64,000 bases of DNA. Source: Alicyclobacillus sp. SO9. Its GTDB lineage: Bacteria > Bacillota > Bacilli > Alicyclobacillales > Alicyclobacillaceae. Under the pieces are notes generated by a model. The model was given only the letters and a program-made list of their open reading frames with translations, did no database searches and was not told where the DNA came from. Shown here in pieces: positions 26,158 through 37,920 of this stretch. The DNA lies in the NCBI RefSeq assembly GCF_016406125.1, contig NZ_CP066339.1:806001-870000 (forward strand), in the 5' to 3' direction. Numbering within the stretch: position 1 is the stretch's first letter; each line of letters starts with the position of its first letter. The position numbers were made by a program, and so were the translations under genes.

Positions 26158-27567
26158 CTACTTGCCGACAATGTGGATGGGGGAGCCCAGTCCGACCTCG
26201 GCGGCTTCCATGACCATCTCGCCCAAGGTTGGGTGAGCGTGGATGGTGAGTGCGACATCTTCGAGAGTGGAGCTCATCTCAATGGCCAGCCCGAGTTCGG
26301 CAATCAAGTTGGAGGCTTCGTGGCCGACCACTTGTGCGCCCACCAAAAGGCCGCTTTGCTTATCTGCAATCAGCTTGACGTAGCCTGAGTCTGCACCTAA
26401 GGCTACGGCACGGCCGTTGGCTGCGTAGGGGAAGCGTCCGACGCTGATTTCCTGGTACTGGTCTTTGGCTTCCTGTTCGGTTAGGCCGACGGTGGCGATT
26501 TCGGGATCGGAGAAGACCACAGCCGGGATACACCGATAGTCCACTGCGCTGGCTTTGCCTGCAATGGCTTCTGCAGCGACTTTACCTTCGTAGGAGGCTT
26601 TGTGGGCTAAGGCGGGTCCGGCAACGATATCGCCGATTGCATAGACGTGACTCAAGTTGGTTCTGCCCTGCGCATCTACTTCAATCAGACCCTTGTCTGT
26701 CATCTTAATGCCCACATCTTCCAGACCCATTTCATCCGTGTTGGGTCTGCGTCCGACAGTGACCAGGACGTAGTCTGCTGTGACAGACTTTTCTTCGTCC
26801 TTCTGTTTGAACGTCAATGTCACGCTGTCTTCCTTCTCCTCGACAGACTGTGCGAAGGCATTGGTGTACACATCGACGCCGCTCTTTTTGAGGCTCTGTG
26901 ACACCAGACGAACAGGCTGTTTGTCGAAGGTGGGCAGAATGGAGTCCGTTCCCTCGATAATTGTGACCTTTGTGCCAAACTTGGCGTAAGCTTGACTCAA
27001 TTCGATGCCGATGTAGCCGCCGCCGACGACCGCGATGCTTTTCGGCAGTTTGTCCAGGGCCAAGGCCCCAGTGGAGGAGATGACCCGCTTGCCGTAGGGC
27101 AGGGATTTTAGTTCTATGGGACGCGATCCCGTCGCAATAATGCACTCATTAAACTTCACACGCTCAGATTCATGCTCCATCATGACCCGGACTTCATCCT
27201 CTTTGGAGAAGTAGGCCTCACCTTGCATGACCCGAATTTTGTTTCCCTTCAGGAGTGTCTTGACACCGCCCGTCATCTTGTCGACAACAGACTGTTTCCA
27301 TTCCTGAACCTTGGCGAAGTCCACCTTGGCGGTCGTTTCAATGCCAGGGAAGGGGGAGTTTGCCGAATTTTCGTAGTGGTGCGCTGCACTGATTAAAGCT
27401 TTGGAGGGAATACAGCCGACGTTGAGACACACGCCGCCGACCGCTCCCTTGTCTACAACCACTACGTCTTTCCCCAGTTGTGCTGCCCGAATGGCGGCCA
27501 CATAGCCGCCGGGACCTGCTCCAATGACAAGTACGTCTACTTCTTCTGTAAATTCACCGACTACCAC
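26158..27567 (-). CDS. pdhD: Dihydrolipoyl dehydrogenase (E3), 469 aa
   Basis: E3 reoxidises the lipoyl groups of the pyruvate dehydrogenase complex, passing electrons through FAD and a disulphide to NAD+. The FAD motif is VIGAGPGGYVAAI, the redox pair CLNVGC, the NAD motif VVGGGYIGIEL and the C-terminal active-site block HAHPTLGE. Last gene of pdhABCD. GTG 27567 has GGAGGTG upstream and lies 3 bases past the pdhC stop. Confidence 0.97.
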   Translation of the reverse strand: MVVGEFTEEVDVLVIGAGPGGYVAAIRAAQLGKDVVVVDKGAVGGVCLNVGCIPSKALISAAHHYENSANSPFPGIETTAKVDFAKVQEWKQSVVDKMTGGVKTLLKGNKIRVMQGEAYFSKEDEVRVMMEHESERVKFNECIIATGSRPIELKSLPYGKRVISSTGALALDKLPKSIAVVGGGYIGIELSQAYAKFGTKVTIIEGTDSILPTFDKQPVRLVSQSLKKSGVDVYTNAFAQSVEEKEDSVTLTFKQKDEEKSVTADYVLVTVGRRPNTDEMGLEDVGIKMTDKGLIEVDAQGRTNLSHVYAIGDIVAGPALAHKASYEGKVAAEAIAGKASAVDYRCIPAVVFSDPEIATVGLTEQEAKDQYQEISVGRFPYAANGRAVALGADSGYVKLIADKQSGLLVGAQVVGHEASNLIAELGLAIEMSSTLEDVALTIHAHPTLGEMVMEAAEVGLGSPIHIVGK

Positions 27568-27570
27568 AAC

Positions 27571-28944
27571 TTACACCTCCATCATGAGCAAACGCGGATT
27601 CTCGAGCATGCGTTTGATGTCGTTGATAAACCGTTGTGCCAATGCGCCGTCGACAATGCGGTGATCGAAGCTGAGAGACAGTGCCATCATTTGTCCAGGC
27701 ACAATTTCTCCGTCTTTCATAATTGGCTTTTCAGTGATTCGGCCTACACCAAGGATAGCTACCTCAGGGTAGTTGATGATGGGCGTGAAGAACATACCGC
27801 CAACCGATCCGATATTCGTGATTGAGATGGTACTTCCCTTCATTTCGGCAGGGCCAAGTTTGTTGTCCCTGGCTCGCGTACTCAAATCGTTGATCTCGGA
27901 GGCGATGGTAAACATGCTCTTTTGGTCCGCATGTTTGACGACAGGCACTAACAAACCTCTGTCTGTATCTGTCGCAATACCAATGTTGTAGTAGTGTTTT
28001 ACTACTAATTCCTGAGTCTGTTCATCGTAGGACGAGTTGAGCGTCGGATGCTGACGGACAGCACCAATCAGGGCTTTTACGATAAACGGTAAGTAGGTGA
28101 CTTTAATGTTTCGTTCTGCGGCAAGCGGTTTGATTTCCTTGCGGAATTTCACCAACTCCGTTACGTCCACTTCATCCATCACGGCAACATGAGGGGCCGT
28201 GTGTTTAGACTGGACCATCGCATCTGCAATAATTTTGCGGATGGATGTAAACGGGATACGCTCTTCTGGTTCTGCACCTGTTGCGGCAGCCTGTGACGGC
28301 TTCCCTGCACCTTGTGCGTCTGCGGTTTGACCCCCTGCAACGGGGACACCTGTACCTTGCGCGGCCGTTTGTGACTGATCCTGACCTTGTGCAGGAGCAG
28401 CCTGTGCACCGCTTTTGAAGCTGTCCACGTCTTCACGGGTCACTTTGCCGTTATTGCCGCTGCCCGTTACTTGAGTAATATCTACGCCTTGCTCTCTTGC
28501 ATACTTTCTCACACCAGGCGTGGCCAAGACCTCTTTCGCTGCACTCTGCACAGATGTGCTTTGGGTGCTGTTCTCTTGGCCGCCGGCTGCGGTTGCAGCA
28601 GGTTGCTGGTTTTTCACATTGTCCGTCACATTTTCAACACCGGATTGTTCGACGGCAGCATCCTTAACGTCTGTAGCAGGCGCGTCTGACATGTTGCCTT
28701 CGCCCTCGACCTCAAAGATGATAATGACGTCTCCGACGACGGCTGTACTGCCGGCTTCCAACTTGATGTCCTTGACTTTGCCGTCAACAGGACTTGTGAG
28801 TTCCACCATTGCTTTATCGTTTTCCACTTCAGCGAGAACGTCGTCTTCTTTTACGTCATCCCCGGGATTTACGACCCATTTTTCAATCTTCCCTTCGTGC
28901 AGACCTTCACCTAACTCAGGGAATTTAAATTCGTACAAACCCAC
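27571..28944 (-). CDS. pdhC: Dihydrolipoyllysine acetyltransferase (E2), 457 aa
   Basis: E2 is the core of the complex and forms acetyl-CoA. One lipoyl domain (residues 1-80, lipoyl Lys in ENDKAMVE), an Ala/Gln-rich linker, an E3/E1-binding domain (about 145-180, [15 protein letters not shown]) and the catalytic domain ending [10 protein letters not shown] with the active-site His. GTG 28944 follows GGAGGTGA with 6 bases of spacing, giving [14 protein letters not shown]. Confidence 0.97.
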   Translation of the reverse strand: MGLYEFKFPELGEGLHEGKIEKWVVNPGDDVKEDDVLAEVENDKAMVELTSPVDGKVKDIKLEAGSTAVVGDVIIIFEVEGEGNMSDAPATDVKDAAVEQSGVENVTDNVKNQQPAATAAGGQENSTQSTSVQSAAKEVLATPGVRKYAREQGVDITQVTGSGNNGKVTREDVDSFKSGAQAAPAQGQDQSQTAAQGTGVPVAGGQTADAQGAGKPSQAAATGAEPEERIPFTSIRKIIADAMVQSKHTAPHVAVMDEVDVTELVKFRKEIKPLAAERNIKVTYLPFIVKALIGAVRQHPTLNSSYDEQTQELVVKHYYNIGIATDTDRGLLVPVVKHADQKSMFTIASEINDLSTRARDNKLGPAEMKGSTISITNIGSVGGMFFTPIINYPEVAILGVGRITEKPIMKDGEIVPGQMMALSLSFDHRIVDGALAQRFINDIKRMLENPRLLMMEV

Positions 28945-28972
28945 TTCGTTCACCTCCAATGATTACGACGCA

Positions 28973-29953
28973 TTACAAGCTCATAACTTTCTCTAATCCA
29001 GAGACAACCTGTTTCGGGCTCGGCAGCCACTCATCTTCAATTTGTCCAAACGGATAGACGGTATCCGGCGGTGTTACGCGAAGCACAGGACCTTCCAGAT
29101 GGAAAATGGCATTTTCGTTGATTTGCGCAACAATTTCTGCCGCTGCACCTGCTGACCGCTGTGCTTCCTGAACGACCACAGCACGGTGTGTTTTCTTCAC
29201 AGATTGCACGATTGTCTCGATATCAAGCGGGCTCAATGTTCTTAAGTCAATGACTTCTGCATTGAGACCTTTTTCCTTCTGCCATTGTTCTGCCGCTTTG
29301 AGTGCCGTTTGCACCATGTAGCCGTACGCAATGACGGTTACGTCAGTACCTTCGCGAACCACATTGGCTTTTCCGATGGGCACCGTGTACGAGCCCTCAG
29401 GTACCTCCTGTTTAATGGAGCGGTAGAGGCGCATGTGTTCCAGGTAGACGACGGGGTCGTTGTCAGCGATTGCGGATAAAAGCAGTCCTTTTGCATCGTA
29501 CGGGTTGGACGGAATGACAACTTTCAGGCCGGGACTCTGGACAAACAGCCCCTCCAGACTGTCAGAGTGAAGTTCCGGCGTTTTGACGCCGCCGCCGAAG
29601 GGAGAGCGAATAACTAAAGGCGCGGTGATCCGACCGTTCGTTCGATAGCGCACGCGTGCAGCTTGGCCCACGATTTGATCCATGGCTTCGAAGACAAAAC
29701 CAAAGAACTGAATTTCGGGAACAGGCCTGAAACCCTGAAATGCCAAGCCGTTAGCCAGACCGATAATGCCTGATTCAGCCAAAGGGGTATCAAAGACACG
29801 GTTTTCACCGTGTTTATCCTGTAAACCTTGAGTAGCCCGGAAGACACCGCCGTTTTTTCCTACGTCTTCACCGAACACGAGGACTTTGTCGTCAGCGCCC
29901 AGGGCTACGTCCAAGGCGTCAGTAATCGCAGCAATCATTGTCATTTGTGCCAT
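28973..29953 (-). CDS. pdhB: Pyruvate dehydrogenase E1 beta subunit, 326 aa
   Basis: The protein has the transketolase-like pyrimidine-binding fold: [18 protein letters not shown] near residue 27, then the [14 protein letters not shown] block, and the C-terminal half [15 protein letters not shown]. With PdhA it makes the thiamine-diphosphate-dependent decarboxylase. AGGAGAGG precedes the ATG. It sits 3 bp after pdhA. Confidence 0.97.
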   Translation of the reverse strand: MAQMTMIAAITDALDVALGADDKVLVFGEDVGKNGGVFRATQGLQDKHGENRVFDTPLAESGIIGLANGLAFQGFRPVPEIQFFGFVFEAMDQIVGQAARVRYRTNGRITAPLVIRSPFGGGVKTPELHSDSLEGLFVQSPGLKVVIPSNPYDAKGLLLSAIADNDPVVYLEHMRLYRSIKQEVPEGSYTVPIGKANVVREGTDVTVIAYGYMVQTALKAAEQWQKEKGLNAEVIDLRTLSPLDIETIVQSVKKTHRAVVVQEAQRSAGAAAEIVAQINENAIFHLEGPVLRVTPPDTVYPFGQIEDEWLPSPKQVVSGLEKVMSL

Positions 29954-29955
29954 GC

Positions 29956-31390
<1,435 letters not shown>

Positions 31391-32140
31391 ATGAGCAATC
31401 CCAACACACAGCGCGTCATAAAGGGTCACGAACTGTTCAGCAATTACCTCGACGAGGAGAGAACGATTAAAGTTCTGCTGCCGCCGGGCTATGCATCTGA
31501 CACAAATCATTCACGCCGATATCCCGTTTTGTATTGCCACGATGGCAATGAATTCTTTACCCATGGACGGATTGCAACCTTGGCCACCCAACTGATGGAG
31601 ACAGGTGAATTGTCACCTCTTTTCATTGTTGCCCTCGCCGTAAATATGAAGCAACGGACCGCGGATTATGCAACCTTCGGCGAAAGACACCAGAAGTATG
31701 TTCAATTTGTCATGCAAGAAGCAGTGCCGTTCATTGAATCCACCTACCGCATCGCCCCTGAGCCGGAACACCAATTCATGGCCGGCATTTCGCTCGGCGC
31801 CATGACGACGCTGTCCCTGCACTTGCAGTATCCAGAAAAGTTTAAAAGGCTGCTGTTATTCTCGGGTGCCTACTATGAAGAGCAGCAGAACCATGTGCAG
31901 CAGATCCAACGACTGAATGATTTAAAGACATACATGGTCGTGGGACGTCAGGAGACTGCTGTGGATACTCACAATGGGAAGTCCGACTTTTATGACTTGA
32001 ACCTGAAGATGAGAGACTTGCTTCGTTTGCGCGGGGCAGAAGTGGATTATCATGAGGCCGATGGAACACACATTTGGGGATTTTGGCAGTCACTGATTCC
32101 GTCTTCACTGCGCTGGCTGGAAGGGCATTTGTCACAATAA
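31391..32140 (+). CDS. Esterase-family alpha/beta hydrolase, 249 aa
   Basis: This belongs to the esterase-D/enterochelin-esterase-like group. It has LPPGY, YPVLYCHDGNEFF (oxyanion region), the nucleophile elbow GISLGA and a late His in DGTHIWGFW. It has no signal peptide, so it acts in the cytoplasm. GGGAGGAG precedes the ATG. The substrate is unknown. Confidence 0.85.
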   Translation: MSNPNTQRVIKGHELFSNYLDEERTIKVLLPPGYASDTNHSRRYPVLYCHDGNEFFTHGRIATLATQLMETGELSPLFIVALAVNMKQRTADYATFGERHQKYVQFVMQEAVPFIESTYRIAPEPEHQFMAGISLGAMTTLSLHLQYPEKFKRLLLFSGAYYEEQQNHVQQIQRLNDLKTYMVVGRQETAVDTHNGKSDFYDLNLKMRDLLRLRGAEVDYHEADGTHIWGFWQSLIPSSLRWLEGHLSQ

Positions 32141-32161
32141 GCCCCATTTAGCCGGACATTT

Positions 32162-32195
32162 ACGGGTGCATTGCATATCATAAAAGTACACCCGT
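32162..32195 (+). terminator. Possible terminator after the esterase gene
   Basis: ACGGGTG and CACCCGT form a short stem with a 20-base loop, 22 bp past the stop. No strong T tract follows. Confidence 0.35.
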
Positions 32196-32430
32196 GCAAC
32201 TTGGGCTGCCAATGCAGGTTCTGAATATTTCGATATGGAGAGCCGGAACGGCATTGGGCCAAGTTCCACGGGAATAGGATGGATTAATAAAGCCGTGTTG
32301 TGCGCTGCAGAACTAATCTGTTGAGGGAGAACAGAATTTGGTCGTGAGACGCAATCGCCTGAATCATACTGCAAGCCTTTGCCGTGTGCAAAACAGGGTC
32401 AAAGGCCCGAAATGAAAAGGGGGACTTGAC

Positions 32431-33306
32431 ATGAGCTTTTTGGATCGTCTCAACGCTTATCGGGCCGAACAGGACGGACTACGGTGGAACGGGACGTTTT
32501 CAGAGTATCTGGACATTGTGCATCAATATCCAGCGGTGGCAAAAACGGCCCACAATCGAATTTACGATATGATTGAACATGCAGGTGTTCAGACGGATGA
32601 CGAGGGGAATCGCCACTATCATTTTTTTGATAAAGAGCTTTACGGGTTGGAATCAACACTGGAGAGGCTGGTTGAAGAGTACTTCCATGCGGCGGCTCGA
32701 CGTTTGGATGTCCGCAAGCGGATTCTGTTGTTAATGGGTCCGGTCAGCGGGGGTAAATCTACAATTGTGACACTCTTGAAACAAGGTTTAGAACGATATA
32801 CAAGAACAGACGAAGGCGCACTTTATGGAATTCAGGGGTGTCCGATGCACGAGGAACCCTTGCATCTCATACCCAAAGAGCTGCGCGAAGACTTTGAACA
32901 GGAATCGGGCGTTCATATTGAGGGCAATTTGTGCCCGGTCTGCAGGCATAAGCTTGACAATGAACTGAACGGAGACATCAGTCAGATGCCTGTTGAACGG
33001 ATTGTGTTTTCAGAAGCCAACCGTGTGGGCATCGGTACATTCAGTCCTTCTGATCCCAAGTCGCAGGATATTGCAGACTTGACAGGGAGTATTGACTTCT
33101 CAACCATTACCGAGTACGGTTCAGAATCGGATCCGCGGGCATACCGGTTTGACGGAGAGTTAAACAAAGCCAACCGCGGGCTCATGGAATTTCAGGAAAT
33201 GCTGAAATCCGACGAAAAGTTTTTGTGGCATCTCCTCAGTTTAACCCAGGAAGGGAACTTCAAGGCAGGCCGTTTTGCACTTATCTCTGCGGATGAAACG
33301 GTTGTG
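32431..33306 (+). CDS. prkA: PrkA, 5' part (residues 1-292), interrupted by an element
   Basis: PrkA is an AAA+ protein with a kinase-like C-terminal domain, made in the mother cell during sporulation in Bacillus. The N-terminal AAA+ half is here, with Walker A GPVSGGKST near residue 103-111, the zinc-type CPVCRHK and LMEFQEMLKSDEKFLWHLL. Homology stops in ISADETVV and the frame then runs into foreign sequence (TREYQSPS) and a stop at 33354. The rest follows from 37934. Joined, the two parts give about 632 residues, the normal PrkA length. AAAAGGGGG precedes the ATG. Confidence 0.95.
33293..33306 (+). promoter_or_regulatory. Left attachment site of element 1
   Basis: GATGAAACGGTTGTG at the left junction matches GTTGAAATGGTTGTG at the right one. 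The shared core is GGTTGTG (33300-33306), preceded by TGAAA in both. Crossing over anywhere in the core joins prkA in frame. Confidence 0.88.
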
Positions 33307-33346
33307 ACACGTGAATACCAATCCCCGAGTTATGGCACCACGAGAA

Positions 33347-35110
33347 TCACTTGATGTCTTCTTGTGTGCACATGAAGTCCGGTTTGACACGAACGTATAG
33401 GTTGAAAGACCCCGGGTGGTTCCGTCCGCGGCCGCGTTCCACTCGCTCCAGGTCAATGGTTCTAAATACGAGACGAAGAAGGCGGTTTTTGAACTCCGTT
33501 TCCGACAGTCTGTTGTAAATTTGCGCCAGGCTATGCACCTTCCCAGGAAACTGCTGCAGTTGTTGACTCGTTGCATTCAATCCGTCCTTGGAGGGCATGT
33601 CGGCATGCTTGACGTGTTTTAAAAACCCGTCGTCACGAGGCGCCATCGCGCTGAGTTGCGCATCAAGTTGATTTACCTCTGCGTCTATTTGCTTTTTCAC
33701 CTGCTGGAAGTCTTGTTTTGAAAACGTTCCGTCCAGTACCAGTTCCCGCGCCCGAACCAATCGTCGCTCAAGAGCTTGCCGCCGCTCTGTCAGTTCTCGC
33801 CGAAGACTGTGATACGGCCCCTCAGTTTCATCTTGCCTATCTGCTTTGCCTTGCCTGTGTACACTTTTTTGCTCATCGATACTGTCCGAGGCTGTCGGTT
33901 CAGCAGTATCCTCCGTCAGTATCTGATGAATCGTCTTCGTCCAGAGGCTGTGATGAAAGGGGAGTTTATCAAGAACTTCAAGAAGCTGCGCTTCACAACT
34001 GCGGTATTTTACAGCGTAACTGCACCGGTTACAGTAGAGAAACTCCTTTTCATAGTGTGAGAGTGTGCCAGTTTTCTGCTTGTACTGCTGAACGCCATGC
34101 TGTCGTACCAACGCATGGTGGCAGCGACGGCATCTAATCAGGCCTGACAATTCGGATATTCTCACACCTTGTACCTTGTCTTGACTGCTGTACCAGTTCC
34201 GTTTCGCAGCCTCTGTCCCTGCAGTCTGTGTTCCTGCAGTCTGTGTCTTTGTTTTCTCCTGCACCGAGTCCCACACTGCTTTGGACACTAAGCCGGAAAA
34301 CGCACCCGCCACGACAATGTGTTCTGACTTGGGCCGGGCTGTTACACGTCCGTCCAGCTTATTGCGCTTGGTTTTCCTGAACACAAGCGTTCCACTATAC
34401 GCAGGGTTTCTAAGGAGTCGACGAATCACCTCCGGCTGCCACGTTTGTCTTCCTCGGGGACTTCTGATGCCGAGGGTCGACAGTTGTTTTGAGACAGCCC
34501 GGTAGCCGTACCCTTGAAGGTACAGGTTAAAAATGAGCCGTACTACCGGAGCCTCCGTGTCATTGGGTTCGAGATTCTGTGTTTGCGAATTGTAACGAAA
34601 TCCATAGGGGACACTTCCAGCAACCCATTTGCCTTTTGCGGCGCCGTCGTATTTGCCCTCTGTTAAGCGCCAAAGTGTCATTTCGTATTCTTCGCGGTTA
34701 AAAAACAAGGAGAAGCGAATCATGCGCAGGTCGCTGAAGTTACCAGGATTGTAGACGGCATCTTTGGTGATGACAAAGATGTGTCTGTCGCGGATAATGT
34801 CGTACACGATGCCCATATCTGCGTAGCTTCCGCGCCCAAGTCTGGACAGGTCCTTACAGGCAATGGCCTGATACTTTGTTCCCAAATCCGGCAACAGGGA
34901 CTGAAAGACAGGACGGGCGCGGATGCTGTCGCCGGAAGCAACTTCTTCCGCGAGATCGTAGGGAAGGCTGTAGCGGCGCAAAACATCCTGCTCCATCAGT
35001 ACCCGCTGTTTCGCCAACGTGTCTTCACCCCGGCGTTCAGCTTCTTCGTCTTCTCGAGATTTTCGCAGATAGCAGATGACGTGCTGCACAGAGGGAGGCA
35101 GTTGGCTCAT
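33347..35110 (-). CDS. Large serine recombinase 1, 587 aa
   Basis: The resolvase domain has Ser18 in CYLRKSRED. CKDLSRLGRG and EYEMTLWRLTEGK follow. The recombinase domain (about 165-270, VPYGFRYN, RGRQTWQPEVIRRLLRNPAY) precedes a zinc ribbon (CRRCHHALV ... CNRCSYA) and a coiled coil from about 430. The stop lies 41 bp inside the left junction. This is the expected excisionase-integrase of element 1. ATG 35110 follows AAAGGGGA with 12 bases of spacing. Confidence 0.95.
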   Translation of the reverse strand: MSQLPPSVQHVICYLRKSREDEEAERRGEDTLAKQRVLMEQDVLRRYSLPYDLAEEVASGDSIRARPVFQSLLPDLGTKYQAIACKDLSRLGRGSYADMGIVYDIIRDRHIFVITKDAVYNPGNFSDLRMIRFSLFFNREEYEMTLWRLTEGKYDGAAKGKWVAGSVPYGFRYNSQTQNLEPNDTEAPVVRLIFNLYLQGYGYRAVSKQLSTLGIRSPRGRQTWQPEVIRRLLRNPAYSGTLVFRKTKRNKLDGRVTARPKSEHIVVAGAFSGLVSKAVWDSVQEKTKTQTAGTQTAGTEAAKRNWYSSQDKVQGVRISELSGLIRCRRCHHALVRQHGVQQYKQKTGTLSHYEKEFLYCNRCSYAVKYRSCEAQLLEVLDKLPFHHSLWTKTIHQILTEDTAEPTASDSIDEQKSVHRQGKADRQDETEGPYHSLRRELTERRQALERRLVRARELVLDGTFSKQDFQQVKKQIDAEVNQLDAQLSAMAPRDDGFLKHVKHADMPSKDGLNATSQQLQQFPGKVHSLAQIYNRLSETEFKNRLLRLVFRTIDLERVERGRGRNHPGSFNLYVRVKPDFMCTQEDIK

Positions 35111-35170
35111 CGCGTGCTCTCATCCCCTTTTACAGGTCTTGCACAGATTGTATGAGTCCTGGCTGTGCCG

Positions 35171-35953
35171 TTATGTCATAAGCACGTCTGTCCACACTTT
35201 AATGCAGGTGAGCAGTATCAGTACCGCCAGAATCACGCGCAGCACCTTGGTGTCGACTTTTTTGCTGAAACGCGCCCCCAGCGGGGCTCCGAGTACGCTG
35301 GCCCAAATCATGACCAAGGCAGGACCAAGCAGAACATCACCGGAGAGCACTTTTCCGGTGGTAGATCCAATAGAGGACAGGACAGTGATGGCAAGGGAAG
35401 AGGCAATCGTGACACGGGTTGGCACCTTTAGGACTAGAAGCAGGACAGGGACCAGAATAAAGGCACCTGCAGCTCCTACAATGCCGGAAAAGAGTCCCGT
35501 TAACATTGCCGCGGTGACAGCGACAAACCGGTTGAACTCACCGTCATAACGAGTGATGTCAGCCAGTTCTTTGGGGGTGACAAACATCATGATGGTGGCA
35601 ATGGTGGCAAGCAGTGCATAGACCATGTTAATGGATGAGGAGGGAAGGAACTGCGCACCGTATGCTCCAATGAAGCTGCCAATGAGAATAGAGACGCCCA
35701 TGTACAGGATTAGTCGATAGTTTAGGAGTCTGTCTTTGCGGTAGACCCAGACACCTGACAGGCTTGCAAAGAGCACCTGAACGGCGCTGATACCGGACAC
35801 TTCATGAGCCGTAAATGTGGCCAGTCCGAAGACGGCGGGTACATACAGCAGTAAAGGGTACTTGACAATGGAGCCGCCAATGCCGAGCATGCCGGAGATA
35901 AATGATCCCGTAAAACCAATGGACAACAGCACAACAAACATCGCCATAGTCAC
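35171..35953 (-). CDS. TauE/SafE-family sulphite/organosulphur permease, 260 aa
   Basis: The protein has about eight hydrophobic helices with the duplicated family motif: SGMLGIGGSIVKYPLL in the first half and SGIVGAAGAFILVPVLL in the second. Such proteins export sulphite or sulphoacetate, or take up sulphur compounds. GTG 35953 lies 11 bases after AAGGAG; ATG 35947 is an alternative. It is cargo of element 1 and a divergent paralogue of the next gene. Confidence 0.9.
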   Translation of the reverse strand: MTMAMFVVLLSIGFTGSFISGMLGIGGSIVKYPLLLYVPAVFGLATFTAHEVSGISAVQVLFASLSGVWVYRKDRLLNYRLILYMGVSILIGSFIGAYGAQFLPSSSINMVYALLATIATIMMFVTPKELADITRYDGEFNRFVAVTAAMLTGLFSGIVGAAGAFILVPVLLLVLKVPTRVTIASSLAITVLSSIGSTTGKVLSGDVLLGPALVMIWASVLGAPLGARFSKKVDTKVLRVILAVLILLTCIKVWTDVLMT

Positions 35954-36251
35954 TTTGCAAGCAGCTCCTTTTCGCAGAATTCGGACCTGGACGGGCACTT
36001 GAGAAGATGGACACGCTTCACTATATGAGGCCTGTACGCCGCATATACGGGCGGAGGTATATTAGGCGGGACAAACTGGTGTGAAATGGACACATCCTGA
36101 CCTTGACACAGCAGTCTCCACCATGACCTGTATCGAGTCGGTGAATAGGCTGCCAGTCAGAAGCAAAAGCTGGATTTATGTCACAGTTCACATGAGTTTG
36201 CAATGAATGATTTGTGCGTGGTATGGAGCTGTCATGGAGGAGGAGAAGGTT

Positions 36252-37031
36252 GTGTCGCTGGGCTTATTGGGGACGCTGGTCGCCATTGGCATGATTGGAG
36301 CACTGTTGTCTGGAATGCTGGGTATTGGCGGTGCCATCGTGAACTACCCCATGCTGCTGTACGTTCCTGCATTGTTTGGGGTTGCTCATTTTTCGCCTCA
36401 TCAGGTTGCAGGCATTGTTGCGTTTCAAGTACTGTTTGCCACCCTGTCCGGGGTCATAGCCCTTCGGAAAAACAAGGTGATCCACCCAAAACTTGTTTTA
36501 TATATGGGCGTCAGTATACTGCTTGGGAGTTTCGTTGGGGGATATGGGGCTCGCTTTGTTTCGGGTGGAATTATCAATATAGTATACGGCGTACTGGCTA
36601 TTATCGCCGCTGTCATGATGTTCATTCCAAACCGCGGTGTCGAAGCGAAACCGCTTGAACAAATTGAGTTTCAAAAAGCTGTCGCCGTCATTTCGGCTCT
36701 CGTGGTCGGCATCGCTGCCGGGGTAGTTGGAGCCGGAGGAGCCTTTATTCTCGTACCTATTATGCTTCAGCTATTAAAGATTCCGACCCGGGTTACCATC
36801 GCTTCGTCTCTTGCTATTACCTTCATCTCTTCGATTGGCGCTAGTGCCGGTAAAGTCCTGGCCGGGAATGTCCCATTCTTGGCCGCGGCTGTGGTTGTGA
36901 TTGCCAGTGTAGCATTCGCACCCGTCGGGGTAAGACTCGGAGCACGCATTCACGCAAAAGTGCTGCGCATTGTGCTGGCTTTGCTGATCGTTGCAACAAC
37001 CGTGAAAATTTGGACGGATATTCTGCTTTAA
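36252..37031 (+). CDS. TauE/SafE-family permease, second copy, 259 aa
   Basis: The same fold and repeats as its neighbour: SGMLGIGGAIVNYPML and AGVVGAGGAFILVPIML. Both share PTRVTIASSLAIT and end KIWTD, so they are paralogues, about half identical by eye. GTG 36252 follows GGAGGAGGAGAA. The divergent pair suggests an expanded function for sulphur-compound export within the element. Confidence 0.9.
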   Translation: MSLGLLGTLVAIGMIGALLSGMLGIGGAIVNYPMLLYVPALFGVAHFSPHQVAGIVAFQVLFATLSGVIALRKNKVIHPKLVLYMGVSILLGSFVGGYGARFVSGGIINIVYGVLAIIAAVMMFIPNRGVEAKPLEQIEFQKAVAVISALVVGIAAGVVGAGGAFILVPIMLQLLKIPTRVTIASSLAITFISSIGASAGKVLAGNVPFLAAAVVVIASVAFAPVGVRLGARIHAKVLRIVLALLIVATTVKIWTDILL

Positions 37032-37128
37032 GAGCCTTATTTTTGAAGTCGGTAGCAGTCTGTCCACGCTCAAATCGATAGTTCGGCATTTGCTAGAGTA
37101 TCACCAGCAGAAGGAGTGAGTTGACACT

Positions 37129-37359
37129 ATGGCAAATCTCGACCGAACACGGGATAGAGCAAGGGACAGAGCTTTGGACCTGGCTTCGCGCATTTTGCTT
37201 CGTACGGCGCAGCGTCTGCGGGATTTGGAGCATGTTACAGATAGAACACCGGACAGGACCCGAGACAGAATTTACGATCGTACCAGTGCTACACCTGCAG
37301 CACCTGCAGCAGCGAAGACCAAAACATATGACCGTACCAGGCTTCGTATTCACAGGTAA
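37129..37359 (+). CDS. Arg/Asp-rich repeat protein, 76 aa, unknown
   Basis: The sequence is built of DRTRDR-type units (NLDRTRDRARDRAL, DRTPDRTRDRIYDRT), with an Ala/Pro linker near 55. AAGGAGTGAG stands 8 bases before the ATG, so translation is likely. No family is recognised. Low complexity and high charge suggest a disordered or nucleic-acid-binding protein. Confidence 0.5.
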   Translation: MANLDRTRDRARDRALDLASRILLRTAQRLRDLEHVTDRTPDRTRDRIYDRTSATPAAPAAAKTKTYDRTRLRIHR

Positions 37360-37465
37360 CGGGGAGTCAAGAAACGAAACGGGATCTCGAGAGATGAAGC
37401 GCACTCAAGCAACGCACAGGGTAGGAAAGGAACTAGGTATAACCATGAGAGGGGCAGAAGGCTGG

Positions 37466-37690
37466 CTAGTCATCTGCCTCCTGTCTATTTGTGTTGAAGT
37501 CTTTCAAAAGCAGTTCTGCTAGTTTGCGGTAGGCCGTGCCAACGGCAGACTCTCTCTGGGCAGTCTGGGTTCCCTCCGACATGTTCCCGCGGCCCTCTCC
37601 GCATCCTTCCATTGTTTCTTCCATTGCGTCTTCCATTGTGTCTTCCAGGAACACTTTTCCTGTCTTGGTTTGAACTATCTCTTTGCACAA
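37466..37690 (-). CDS. Small acidic protein of element 1, 74 aa
   Basis: TTG 37690 follows GGGAGTGAAT with good spacing. The N-terminal part is Met/Glu-rich (EDTMEDAMEETMEGCGEG), and the C-terminal part TAYRKLAELLLKDF looks helical. It starts 240 bp from the right junction of element 1. Recombination directionality factors are often small genes near an element end, and this is a candidate by position alone. Confidence 0.5.
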   Translation of the reverse strand: MCKEIVQTKTGKVFLEDTMEDAMEETMEGCGEGRGNMSEGTQTAQRESAVGTAYRKLAELLLKDFNTNRQEADD

Positions 37691-37920
37691 ACCGATTCAC
37701 TCCCGCCTGTGATGAGAGGTTTACAGGACTTCCCTGCAGCGCGTGAAATGAGAAGAGCAGCGTGCTGTCAGTCAATCTCTTCGTCGTTCTGTTATCTATG
37801 GTTGTCATCTATGCTTGATATCCATGGTTGCTATCCATCTTTGATATCCATGCTATTCCTGAACAGCTTGTCCTAATGTCAGTTGCTTCGTGTCCATTGG
37901 TCTAACAGGTTCACCAGCGT

